A stretch of DNA of 64,000 nucleotides from Mycolicibacterium peregrinum (GTDB lineage Bacteria > Actinomycetota > Actinomycetes > Mycobacteriales > Mycobacteriaceae). Location: positions 1 to 64,000 of the forward strand of contig NZ_LQPP01000078.1 in assembly GCF_002102345.1 (NCBI RefSeq), given 5' to 3'. Within the stretch, counting starts at the first letter, position 1; each line of letters starts with the position of its first letter. A program made the translations under genes and the position numbers. The notes below the pieces were generated by a model, which was not told the origin of the DNA, searched no databases, and saw only the letters and a program-made list of their open reading frames with translations. This document shows positions 34,102-41,450 of this stretch, one piece after another.

Positions 34102-34383
34102 ATGACAATTCACCCACTACCCACCGCATCTGCCTACGACGAGCACACCGAACAGATCGGCCACACCCGCGACCAGCTTCTCACCGAGATCGCCGACGGC
34201 ATCTCCTCATTCCAGCGCGCCTACGAACAACTCGCTCAACTGCGCGGCCCCGTCGAAGACGCTGAGTTCGTCGACGGCCGCGACGGCCGCGACGTCGCCC
34301 GCTTCCTCGATGACGGCATCCGGATCGGCCGAGCCGCCTACGCCGTGGTGCACACCATCATCGACAAGGAGATCCCGCGATGA
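34102..34383 (+). CDS. Small helical acidic protein (93 aa)
   Basis: ATG behind CGAAAGGACCATAACG. Predominantly helical with RDVARFLDDGIRIGRAAYAVVHTIID near the end. Its stop overlaps the next gene's start (ATGA). No family recognised. Confidence 0.7.
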   Translation: MTIHPLPTASAYDEHTEQIGHTRDQLLTEIADGISSFQRAYEQLAQLRGPVEDAEFVDGRDGRDVARFLDDGIRIGRAAYAVVHTIIDKEIPR

Positions 34384-35027
34384 GCCCCAGTACCGCGGCA
34401 ACCCTCGAACGGCCGCCTGTGGCCGGCGACGACTCCTGGCTGGCCGCGCCCGAACTCGAAGAGCAGCACCCCACCCAGGACGAAAGCGACTCCCCCGCAG
34501 ATGCCCTCGCGCAAGACTGCGAAGCTGAACACCAGCTGATCGGTGCGCTATTGTGGCTGCCCGCCACCCACGTCCGCGCCATCCTCGAGCTCGTCCCCGA
34601 CACCGTGATCTGGCGCCCACGAACTCGCTGGGCATACCAAGTCATCCGCACATTGGTAGTGGACGCCGGACAGGATCCCGACCCGGTCGCCGTGCTCGCC
34701 GCCGCACGCTCGCAGCCCAGCACCATCACTGTGCAGCCAGGCCGGCCACCCACCGCACACCAGCTCAAAGGACTGTCGATGTACCTGTTCGACGCCTACC
34801 AGAGCGCGACCGACCCCCATCGCACAGCCGGACAACACGCGCGCGAAGTACTCGACGCCGCCTATCGACGTGCGTTCCGCGACAACGCAATCCGAATGCA
34901 CCAACTCGCAGACACCGACGTCGAACCCGAATTGCTCACCAAGCTGTTCACCGAGACCCGCCAAGAGCTCGCCGACCTCTTGCGCCGCGCCGAGGCCGCC
35001 GCCAAACCCGGATGGGACACCCCATGA
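34380..35027 (+). CDS. DnaB helicase N-terminal-domain-like protein
   Basis: 215 aa. Residues about 40-110 (AEHQLIGALLWLPATHVRAIL, WAYQVIRTLVVDAGQDPDPVAVLAAAR) match the N-terminal helical domain of DnaB. There is no RecA-like motor domain, so it may bind primase or host DnaB and recruit or modulate the replisome on incoming DNA. Coupled at both ends by ATGA overlaps. Confidence 0.75.
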   Translation: MSPSTAATLERPPVAGDDSWLAAPELEEQHPTQDESDSPADALAQDCEAEHQLIGALLWLPATHVRAILELVPDTVIWRPRTRWAYQVIRTLVVDAGQDPDPVAVLAAARSQPSTITVQPGRPPTAHQLKGLSMYLFDAYQSATDPHRTAGQHAREVLDAAYRRAFRDNAIRMHQLADTDVEPELLTKLFTETRQELADLLRRAEAAAKPGWDTP

Positions 35028-35212
35028 CCACACCCCTCACCGATGCCGTTGTCCGCCACACCGCGGCCGCCGTTGCAGTCACCCACCGTCACCGCGCGGC
35101 CGCCACGGCGGCCGGCACCTGGATCGAAACCCTCGGGGTCCGCGCCCAACGACACGCCGAGCGCCACCTGTGCCGCCGCCGGCGGCCCACCGACCAGATC
35201 CGCCACTCATGA
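35024..35212 (+). CDS. Small basic protein (62 aa)
   Basis: Between the DnaB-N-like and protease genes with 4-base overlaps on both sides. Ala-rich then His/Arg-rich; one Cys. No membrane segment. No family recognised. Confidence 0.6.
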   Translation: MTTPLTDAVVRHTAAAVAVTHRHRAAATAAGTWIETLGVRAQRHAERHLCRRRRPTDQIRHS

Positions 35213-35880
35213 ACTCCGCACGTATCGCAGCCGCGATCACCACCACACTCGGCATCCTCATCGGCACCCCCACAGCACCGGCAGAAGCCGCCGTGCAACT
35301 CGTCGAGCCCGGCGACCGAATCGAAACTGCCAGCAGTGCATGCACGCTCGGCTGGGTCTACATCGGCGCCGACAAGCACACCTACGCCCTCACCGCCGGC
35401 CACTGTGCCACCTCCCCCAACCAAACCGTGCGCGATGTCGCCAGCGACGCCACAGGCCGGTTCATCAATACCAGCGTCGACCCTCCGGCTATTGGTGGAG
35501 CGGACTACGGGCTCATCGACTTCGGGCTCAAACCGCTTCCGGCCCGCTTCATCAACGACCAGCCGGCCACCGCCGGCACCCGGCGCGACCTGCAACCCGA
35601 CCAGACCGTATGCCGCTACGGCATCGCGACCGGCACCCAGTGCGGAACCATCACCCGCGCGTTTGGCCATCACCAATACCTGACAATCGGCATGACACCC
35701 ACCATCGGTGGTGACTCCGGCGGACCGGTATGGACCACAGCCACCGACGGATCCGTACGCGTCGTCGGCATCTGGCTCGGCGGGCGAACCACCTTCGCTG
35801 GCGGCAACTACGGCCGCTTCGCCAGCCTGAGCGACGCACTCACCGCCATTGGCACACCACCGATCACCGCCAACAGCTGA
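35209..35880 (+). CDS. Secreted trypsin-like (S1) serine protease
   Basis: 223 aa with a cleavable signal peptide (basic MNSARIAAA, a hydrophobic core, ending PTAPAEAA near residue 27). The catalytic triad is visible: His in TAGHC (about residue 64), Asp in ADYGLIDFG (about 98) and Ser in GDSGGP (about 169). Two cysteine pairs (ACTL...GHC and VCRY...QCG) fit disulphides. It resembles the Rv1815 type of mycobacterial exported protease. A protease in this plasmid block is unexpected; it could trim envelope proteins during mating. Confidence 0.9.
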   Translation: MNSARIAAAITTTLGILIGTPTAPAEAAVQLVEPGDRIETASSACTLGWVYIGADKHTYALTAGHCATSPNQTVRDVASDATGRFINTSVDPPAIGGADYGLIDFGLKPLPARFINDQPATAGTRRDLQPDQTVCRYGIATGTQCGTITRAFGHHQYLTIGMTPTIGGDSGGPVWTTATDGSVRVVGIWLGGRTTFAGGNYGRFASLSDALTAIGTPPITANS

Positions 35881-35893
35881 CAGGACCACTCAC

Positions 35894-36535
35894 ATGCACC
35901 AGCTAACCATCGAACTCGACGACACCACCAGCATCACCCCCTACAACGACTTCGAGACCGCTCACCAACAGCTGCTGTCCCACGTCATCGCAAAAGACCT
36001 CTATCTGCACGTCGATCACGATGACCGTGAAACCGGCACCACCTTCCAGCTTGTCCGCGTCACCGAACGCACCACCCGCCCCCGCATCGTCGGAACCGCA
36101 CGCATCAAACCCGCACCGGCCACCCCCGTCGCCGACCCGTACTACTCCGCCCACGCAGCACTGTGCTGGATCGCCGACCGCGACACGATCTGGCTGCACG
36201 GATGCGACACCGACTCCGGCGCGCGCTACCCGCTCGCCGTGCTCACCGCCGCGCGCGCCGAAGCGCGCCGGTGGGTCGCCGCGGGCACCATCTACGACGA
36301 AGCCGCAGAACTCGCCGGCGTCGACAACGACCAAGTGCCACGCCCCCACCACGCAACGCTGACCATCCTGCGCGATGAGATCGTCACCGACGCGGCCCTG
36401 CGGGCCGAACCGCTGCCTGCAGCCGGCCTCGCCGCCGAAGTTCAGCGTCTACTGCCCGCCAACACCACCCCGCATCAGACCGCTGCCCTCATCTGGTGGA
36501 GCGCACTGCTGATGTGGGGAGCCACCGCCCGGTAA
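35894..36535 (+). CDS. Hypothetical protein (213 aa), MYQL/MHQL family
   Basis: The start 13 bases after the protease stop is preferred over one 15 codons earlier. The N-domain is like the 132-aa protein (strands, then a helical AHQQLLSHVIAKD). The C-half is helical with APLPAAG-type linkers and ends in WWSALLMWGA, a weakly hydrophobic tail. Followed by a strong terminator. Confidence 0.7.
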   Translation: MHQLTIELDDTTSITPYNDFETAHQQLLSHVIAKDLYLHVDHDDRETGTTFQLVRVTERTTRPRIVGTARIKPAPATPVADPYYSAHAALCWIADRDTIWLHGCDTDSGARYPLAVLTAARAEARRWVAAGTIYDEAAELAGVDNDQVPRPHHATLTILRDEIVTDAALRAEPLPAAGLAAEVQRLLPANTTPHQTAALIWWSALLMWGATAR

Positions 36536-36559
36536 ACCCCAGAACTTCCCCGCATCGAT

Positions 36560-36596
36560 GCCCGGTCAGCCCTTACTCCGCTGGCCGGGCCTTTTT
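36560..36596 (+). terminator. Intrinsic terminator
   Basis: GCCCGGTCAGC and GCTGGCCGGGC form a stem directly followed by CTTTTTG. A textbook hairpin plus T-tract, 25 bases after the 213-aa gene. Confidence 0.8.
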
Positions 36597-36745
36597 GTCT
36601 TCCGGTGGGTTTGCGCCGGCGCACCCAGTGCGACCGGCGGACTGCCCACCTGGCGGCGGGCACCAAGTTCGGTAGCCCCTCACCACTTTTGCCTCTGAAC
36701 CCCACGCCAACAGGCGCATCACACCCGACCCGAACGGAGAACACC
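36597..36745 (+). repeat. Cassette leader, copy 1
   Basis: Begins CTTCCGGTGGGTTTGCGCC and ends with ACCCGACCCGAACGGAGAACACC before ATG. The first part recurs at 37312-37411 and (from CGCCGGCGC) at 39671; the last 50 bases recur exactly at 37631-37680 and 39977-40026. This copy lacks the large hairpin present in the other two. Confidence 0.7.
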
Positions 36746-37033
36746 ATGACCACCGCGCATATCGACCCCTGGGCCACTGCCGACCACGATCCCAGCAGCA
36801 TCACCGAAACCGGCCTGGCCACCAACACCACGGCGACTCTGGAAGAAGCCCGCAGCGACCTTCACAACGCCGTCGCCGCAGTCGACAACACCCACCGGCG
36901 CGTGCAGTACGCCCGCTCCGCACTCGACAACGCCGTCACCGTCCTCCTGGCCTATGACGCCACCCCTGACGAGCGCCGCCGCTCCGAGCACTACATCGCC
37001 GAAGCCGAAGGTCTCATCGCCAACACCCAGTAG
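36746..37033 (+). CDS. Small helical protein (95 aa)
   Basis: Preceded by the shared cassette leader (CGAACGGAGAACACC, so GGAG is the ribosome binding site). Contains a long helix with heptad spacing (LHNAVAAVDNTHRRVQYARSAL). It ends in an amber stop (TAG), and the same frame stays open for another 72 codons beyond it. Confidence 0.65.
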   Translation: MTTAHIDPWATADHDPSSITETGLATNTTATLEEARSDLHNAVAAVDNTHRRVQYARSALDNAVTVLLAYDATPDERRRSEHYIAEAEGLIANTQ

Positions 37034-37051
37034 CCCCCCACCCCAGGTGCC

Positions 37052-37249
37052 CCGGGGACGTGCGATCACAACCGCGGACCCGGGCGCACCCACCACGCCT
37101 ATCACCTGTGGACGGAATACGACAGCCCGCACATCGAAATGGCACGACTGGACTGGATTCTCGCCGACGACAGGAACGGCGCACGACGGTTCCCCGAGCT
37201 CGACGAAGCCCTGGTCGCGGTCGAGGAGACCCGCAACCCCGCCCGCTAA
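37052..37249 (+). pseudogene. In-frame remnant after an amber stop
   Basis: In the same frame as the 95-aa gene, the sequence after the TAG reads convincingly (HHAYHLWTEYDSPHIEMARL, then RRFPELDEALVAVEE) and ends in TAA before a terminator. There is no ATG or GTG start in good context until an internal ATG. Either a truncated gene, or a readthrough extension of the 95-aa protein. Confidence 0.4.
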
Positions 37250-37261
37250 CCAACTCCGACC

Positions 37262-37311
37262 GGCCCGGTCAACCTCTCCCCTTGGAGGTGGTTGGCCGGG
37301 CCTTTTTGTCT
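37262..37311 (+). terminator. Intrinsic terminator
   Basis: GGCCCGGTCAACCTC pairs with GAGGTGGTTGGCCGGGCC (with small mismatches), followed by TTTTTG, as in the terminator at 36560. Confidence 0.8.
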
Positions 37312-37324
37312 TCCGGTGGGTTTG

Positions 37325-37683
37325 CGCCGGCGCGCCCAGTGCGACCGGCGGACTGCCCACCTGGCGGCGGGCACCAGTTCGGTAGCCCCTCACCACTTTT
37401 GCCTGTCAGTGGGGTCTCAGTGTGACCGACGAGGACACCGTCACGGTCAAGGCGCATCCGGTGGGCTCGCCCGTCTTCGCTCCCGCCTCGCTGGCGCTCG
37501 GCTCCCGCTGCGCCGTGCGGCTCCGACGGCATTTGCGGACCTACCCAGCTCGCTACCGCTCGCGGCCCGCAAATCCGCCTCCAGCTGATCCACCGGCTCG
37601 CCCTTGACCGCGCCACCTCCCCGGTCCCCCTGAACCCCACGCCAACAGGCGCATCACACCCGACCCGAACGGAGAACACCATG
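37325..37683 (+). repeat. 359-bp direct repeat, first copy (structured leader)
   Basis: By eye base-for-base the same as 39671-40029, ending with the ATG of two unrelated small genes. It contains the leader, the large inverted repeat described separately and the ribosome binding site, so whole regulatory units have been copied in front of different proteins. Confidence 0.85.
37444..37610 (+). other. Large nested inverted repeat (element 5)
   Basis: Outer arms CGGTCAAGG (37444)/CCTTGACCG (37602) and CCGGTGG (37458)/CCACCGG (37590). Inner arms ATTTGCGG (37531)/CCGCAAAT (37567). The apical loop is CTCGCTACCGCTCGCG. It ends 70 bases before the start codon. An identical copy is at 39790-39956. 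Confidence 0.65.
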
Positions 37684-37974
37684 GATACCGACTTCGCCCT
37701 GGCCTACAGCTTCATCGACGCCACCGATGGAAAACCCCGCCAACTCCGCTTCCGTCACAACCTGGTTGATCAAAGCCGCGGCCAGCTCATCGCTGTCGTC
37801 GCCGACGGCCGCCGCCCCGACAACGGTGACTGCATACCGATCAGCCATGCGAACGTGAAGTTCGAGAAGGTGCAATGGGCGCTGACCGGATGGCAGATCT
37901 GGGCCCGACTCACCGACACGCAGATCAACCTCACCGTTATCCGTGAGCAACTCCGCATCCGCGGTTTGGCCTAA
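37681..37974 (+). CDS. Small hypothetical protein (97 aa)
   Basis: ATG follows GAACGGAGAACACC. A strand-rich N-half (FALAYSFIDATDGKPRQLRFRHNLVD) and a later INLTVIREQLRIRGL. No family recognised. Closed by its own terminator, so it forms a leader-gene-terminator cassette. Confidence 0.7.
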   Translation: MDTDFALAYSFIDATDGKPRQLRFRHNLVDQSRGQLIAVVADGRRPDNGDCIPISHANVKFEKVQWALTGWQIWARLTDTQINLTVIREQLRIRGLA

Positions 37975-37989
37975 CCAGCCACCCGGGCC

Positions 37990-38038
37990 GGCCCAGCCGA
38001 CACTCCTCGCCAGCAGGGGTCGGCGGGGCCCCTTTTTT
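37990..38038 (+). terminator. Intrinsic terminator
   Basis: GGCCCAGCCGAC and GTCGGCGGGGCC pair around a loop, followed by CCTTTTTT. Confidence 0.7.
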
Positions 38039-38256
38039 CTTCCGGCCGGCGGCAGCGTGGGCGCCGGCGCACCACGTGCGACCGACGAATAGCCGCCTGC
38101 GGCTGCTTCAACAGCCCACGTGGCCGGCTGGGGTGCCTTCGCGACTTTTCGGTGCTCCCGGCCAACCCTGCGGGCCGGCCACTCACACCGAACCCGTGCC
38201 GTCAGCGGTCGCCGAGTGTACTTCGGAATCGACCTCAGTAAACCAGTCGGCCGCAA

Positions 38257-38333
38257 TGGGTTTCGACGGCAGAGGACATTTGCCGCCCTATCAGCTCGCT
38301 GCCGCTCGCGGGCGACAAATCCGCCGAAACCCA
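38257..38333 (+). other. Nested inverted repeat (element 6)
   Basis: Outer TGGGTTTCGACGGC (38257)/GCCGAAACCCA (38323), inner ATTTGCCGCCC (38278)/GGGCGACAAAT (38310), apical loop CAGCTCGCTGCCGCTCGC. The inner arms and loop resemble element 5 although the flanks differ, so this is a diverged relative. The surrounding 38040-38427 has no gene. Confidence 0.65.
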
Positions 38334-38427
38334 CCGCGTCCGCCAAGTTGACTCCGGTCGCTTCTCTCAGTGATTGCTCCCTAGCGCTGACCGGCGCAGC
38401 CAATCACCAACCCGAACGGAGAAGGAC

Positions 38428-38862
38428 ATGGAACACCAATTCGAACTTGCCTTCGAGCTTCTCGACATCGCCGCCGAGCAACTCGTCAACGACGAGTACG
38501 ACCCGACCGAGCTGACCAACACCACCTACTACGGGCTCTACACGATCATCAACCGCCACCGCAACAGCCGCACCGGCGGGCACGTCCTCACCGTCCTGGC
38601 CTACGACCACGACGAGCTCCAAGCTGCCGTGGAGGCCACCACCAACCACGACCACGACCAACCGCACACCCGGATCGTGAAAGTCCGAGCAGGTGACCAG
38701 ATGCTCCACGCTACCCAGCAGTGGACATTCCGGGCCCACCCAAACCACACGCTCACCGCGCAGGTGGGCGGCGAGCAGCTCTGGACCGTCCAGGCCGGAG
38801 AGATCACCACCGAGCACGACGACCTCGACGCGGCAGTCAGCCAGCTCCTGGCCGCCGCCTAA
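38428..38862 (+). CDS. Hypothetical protein (144 aa)
   Basis: Behind CCCGAACGGAGAAGGAC, a variant of the shared leader end. Alternating helix and strand, with YDHDELQAAVEATTNHD and a duplicated later pattern (QLWTVQAGEITTEHDDLDAAV). No family recognised. Followed by a hairpin terminator. Confidence 0.7.
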   Translation: MEHQFELAFELLDIAAEQLVNDEYDPTELTNTTYYGLYTIINRHRNSRTGGHVLTVLAYDHDELQAAVEATTNHDHDQPHTRIVKVRAGDQMLHATQQWTFRAHPNHTLTAQVGGEQLWTVQAGEITTEHDDLDAAVSQLLAAA

Positions 38863-38873
38863 CACCCCCGAGC

Positions 38874-38900
38874 GGGGCCGGCCTCACCCTGGCCGGCCCC
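38874..38900 (+). terminator. GC hairpin terminator
   Basis: GGGGCCGGC and GGCCGGCCCC pair around CTCACCCT; no long T-tract. Confidence 0.55.
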
Positions 38901-38931
38901 ACCCACCCCTACCCCGAATGGAGAACACCCC

Positions 38932-39435
38932 ATGAAGATCACCGACGCCCGATACGGCCAGCTCGTCCGGCCAGCAGAACCCGCCGACATGCTCAATCTC
39001 TGCCCCACTTACCACGTCCAGATCCCCGCCGGCGTCATCGCTGACATCGACCCTCACACAGGCACCATCACGGTCAAGTGGATCGACTACCACGGTGTGC
39101 AGGAACAGACCTGCGAACTGCCCTCGGAGTACTTCCACCCCGCCACGTTCTACACCGTCGCCATGCCCGCCCAGCCGCACCCGTGGATCGAAATGCGCGA
39201 CGTCTCACGCTATATCGACCACGTCCGCGACTACCCGACGTGCCTTCGCTTCCATACCGTCGAAGATGCCAACGAAGCCCTGCACGCGATCGCTGAAGCC
39301 TCCGACGCGTTCAACCCCATCATCGAGTCAGACCCGGCCAGCGCCGTCTACGGCGCCCTGGCGCTACGAACCGAATGGCCCTCGCACACCCGCACCCATC
39401 GGCTCCAGTATCTCCGCGCCACATCGACTCGCTGA
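38932..39435 (+). CDS. Hypothetical protein (167 aa)
   Basis: ATG follows GAATGGAGAACACCCC. The N-half is strand-rich with ITVKWIDYHGVQE, like an SH3-type barrel; the C-half is helical (VEDANEALHAIAEASDAF). No family recognised. Closed by a strong terminator. Confidence 0.7.
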   Translation: MKITDARYGQLVRPAEPADMLNLCPTYHVQIPAGVIADIDPHTGTITVKWIDYHGVQEQTCELPSEYFHPATFYTVAMPAQPHPWIEMRDVSRYIDHVRDYPTCLRFHTVEDANEALHAIAEASDAFNPIIESDPASAVYGALALRTEWPSHTRTHRLQYLRATSTR

Positions 39436-39445
39436 GCCCACATGC

Positions 39446-39493
39446 CCCGGGCGACCACCTCATCGCGGGGTGGTTCGCCCGGGTTTCCTTTTT
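39446..39493 (+). terminator. Intrinsic terminator
   Basis: CCCGGGCGACCACC and GGTGGTTCGCCCGGG pair around TCATCGCG, followed by TTTCCTTTTTG. Confidence 0.8.
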
Positions 39494-39670
39494 GTTCCGG
39501 CCGCGCAGGTGTTCACCAGCGCCCGTATGTGTCATTGCTGCCCGCATCGACATGCGTGACGGTCGCTGGTACCTCACCGCTCTGCACATCGGCTGATCCT
39601 CAGCCCCACGATGCCAGTCCGACCGGAAACCCAGCGAACTGGTCGCGCTCCTCGGTCCCAGTCGTCTGGA

Positions 39671-40029
39671 CGCCGGCGCGCCCAGTGCGACCGGCGGACT
39701 GCCCACCTGGCGGCGGGCACCAGTTCGGTAGCCCCTCACCACTTTTGCCTGTCAGTGGGGTCTCAGTGTGACCGACGAGGACACCGTCACGGTCAAGGCG
39801 CATCCGGTGGGCTCGCCCGTCTTCGCTCCCGCCTCGCTGGCGCTCGGCTCCCGCTGCGCCGTGCGGCTCCGACGGCATTTGCGGACCTACCCAGCTCGCT
39901 ACCGCTCGCGGCCCGCAAATCCGCCTCCAGCTGATCCACCGGCTCGCCCTTGACCGCGCCACCTCCCCGGTCCCCCTGAACCCCACGCCAACAGGCGCAT
40001 CACACCCGACCCGAACGGAGAACACCATG
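39671..40029 (+). repeat. 359-bp direct repeat, second copy
   Basis: Second copy of 37325-37683, ending with the ATG of the 185-aa gene. The left boundary is abrupt (differs from the first copy one base before CGCCGGCGC). The stretch 39494-39670 between the terminator and this repeat has no clear gene. Confidence 0.85.
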
Positions 40030-40584
40030 TCGCACACCTACCGGCTCGCCGCCCAACTGCAAGCGATCGCCATCGACAACGTCGACCGACACGTGTTCGG
40101 CACGCATCGTCTTCCCAGCGCCCAGCACGGCCTCACCACCACCGCCCGCCACCGCCAGCGCAACGGCCAACACGCCGTCCTGGTGGTCGCCCGCGACGAC
40201 GCCACCCACATTCTGGCCGCCGCCGTCGCCACCACACCGATCCACGGTGGCATCATCGACTCTCACATCGCCCAGTTCCGCAGCGCCGCACTGGTCTGGA
40301 AACGGACCATCACGCCACCTGCTCACTGGTGGCAGCGCAGCGCGGCCGCAGCCGACCCAACCGGGGCCGCACCGCGCAACCGGATCGGGTTCACCGCCAC
40401 CGGTTCCGCCGAATACTTCCTCAACCACGACTGGCTCCCCGGCCGTGACCCCCGCAACACCCACTGGTCGCTGAGCTCCTGGTCGCCCGCGACCGGTCTG
40501 CACTTGCTCATCGCCGCAGCCGACATCGACGCCGCCACCCGGCACGTCATCACTCTGGAAACCCGCGCGGCAAGTGTCGCTTGA
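40027..40584 (+). CDS. Hypothetical protein (185 aa)
   Basis: Directly behind the repeat leader. Strand/helix mixture, His-rich, with TPPAHWWQRS and a C-terminal HLLIAAADIDAATRHVITLE. No family recognised. Last gene of the plus-strand block; followed by a perfect hairpin. Confidence 0.7.
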   Translation: MSHTYRLAAQLQAIAIDNVDRHVFGTHRLPSAQHGLTTTARHRQRNGQHAVLVVARDDATHILAAAVATTPIHGGIIDSHIAQFRSAALVWKRTITPPAHWWQRSAAAADPTGAAPRNRIGFTATGSAEYFLNHDWLPGRDPRNTHWSLSSWSPATGLHLLIAAADIDAATRHVITLETRAASVA

Positions 40585-40598
40585 TCTTTCACCGCACC

Positions 40599-40639
40599 GT
40601 CCCGGACCCGGCCGCCCTCCACGCCGCCGGGTCCGGGAC
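40599..40639 (+). terminator. Perfect 14-bp hairpin
   Basis: GTCCCGGACCCGGC and GCCGGGTCCGGGAC around a 13-base loop, in the gap between convergent genes. The following 40640-40780 holds a weaker GC hairpin and no gene. Confidence 0.7.
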
Positions 40640-40780
40640 CATTCCGATACACACGGTGCGCCTGCGAGCGTGCTCGCTGCACTTCACCGCTCATCAGCGC
40701 TCTTGTCGGCGGCAGGCTCTGCGCCACGGCGCAGCCGGCCTTCGGCCTGCCCGCCGCCCCGCGGCGCGCTGCCCGCTCTC

Positions 40781-41317
40781 TCACCACAGTGTCGGTTCGG
40801 GCGACCCCAACAATGCCGCAGCGACCGCTTCAGCATCCCAACCGTCCCTAACGGCATCGCGCAGCGCTACCGCGCGCGCCCGCCGCTCAGCCACGCCGCG
40901 ATCGCCACGCCGGACCACCGTCCGTCCGCCACCGCGGCCGGACCGGCCCATCATCTCCATATTGTCGCGCTGACTGCCCGCCACCAGGTGCAGCAGCCCG
41001 ACCTCGCCGGGCCTGCTCACCCGCACGCACACCGGGTTGTCACAGCCATGCAGCGCGCGTTCCCATGGTTCCAACGGGATTCCCGGCCGCGCCGCGGCCA
41101 ACGCGTACCGATTGCCTCGCAACATGATCCGATCACCGCCATCACGACGCACCCAAAACCTCGGGTAACCATCACCACCGATAGCGGCCCGCCAAATGGC
41201 ACAGTCTTCGGGGCCCGGTCCGCGCACAATGTCGGATTCAAACCGCCGCAACTCGTCGACATGAACCACAGGATTAACCACTAGGCGTAGTGGTTGCGAA
41301 AACCCCACGGCAGTCAC
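40781..41317 (-). CDS. HNH-type endonuclease (phage/plasmid style)
   Basis: 178 aa from a GTG. The signature is LHGCDNPVCVRVSRPGEVGLLHL followed by GSQRDNMEMMGRSGRGGG: C-x2-P-x-C-V, then H and N, as in the small HNH proteins of mycobacteriophages (family pattern C-D-N-P-x-C-V-N-P-x-H-L-x-x-G-T-x-x-D-N). Here the His is within LLHLVAG. It may process DNA or be a solitary homing-type nuclease. Close to the probable transfer origin. Confidence 0.8.
   Translation of the reverse strand: MTAVGFSQPLRLVVNPVVHVDELRRFESDIVRGPGPEDCAIWRAAIGGDGYPRFWVRRDGGDRIMLRGNRYALAAARPGIPLEPWERALHGCDNPVCVRVSRPGEVGLLHLVAGSQRDNMEMMGRSGRGGGRTVVRRGDRGVAERRARAVALRDAVRDGWDAEAVAAALLGSPEPTLW
41276..41295. repeat. Perfect 8-bp inverted repeat, oriT candidate
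   Basis: AACCACTA-ggcg-TAGTGGTT, at the start of the HNH gene. Short perfect stems like this mark many MobF nick regions, but no nic site can be named. Confidence 0.35.
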
Positions 41318-41348
41318 GCTCTCCTGTCACCCTAATCCGACGCACGTC

Positions 41349-41385
41349 TTGGGCGAGCCTCGCACTCAGCGCGAGGCTCGCCCAA
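41349..41385. repeat. Perfect 15-bp hairpin near traA, oriT or terminator
   Basis: TTGGGCGAGCCTCGC and GCGAGGCTCGCCCAA with a 7-base loop, between the HNH gene start and the end of the 151-aa gene. No T-tract follows in either direction, so a structural role (oriT) competes with a bidirectional terminator. Confidence 0.5.
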
Positions 41386-41450
41386 TCCGCCGTCGCCGTC
41401 GCCGCTCATTGTGCCCAGCGCCACCGACATGTCGGAACGACATCTCATCG

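Noticed and set aside
36954-37385. 143-aa plus-strand ORF
   Set aside because: Runs across a stop, a terminator and a repeated leader in a shifted frame; shadow.
37422-37607. 61-aa ORF repeated identically at 39768-39953
   Set aside because: Lies wholly inside the large hairpin of the repeated leader; identity reflects the DNA repeat, not a conserved protein.
37654-38403. 249-aa minus-strand ORF
   Set aside because: Antisense to a real gene and to hairpin element 6; composition is that of a shadow frame.
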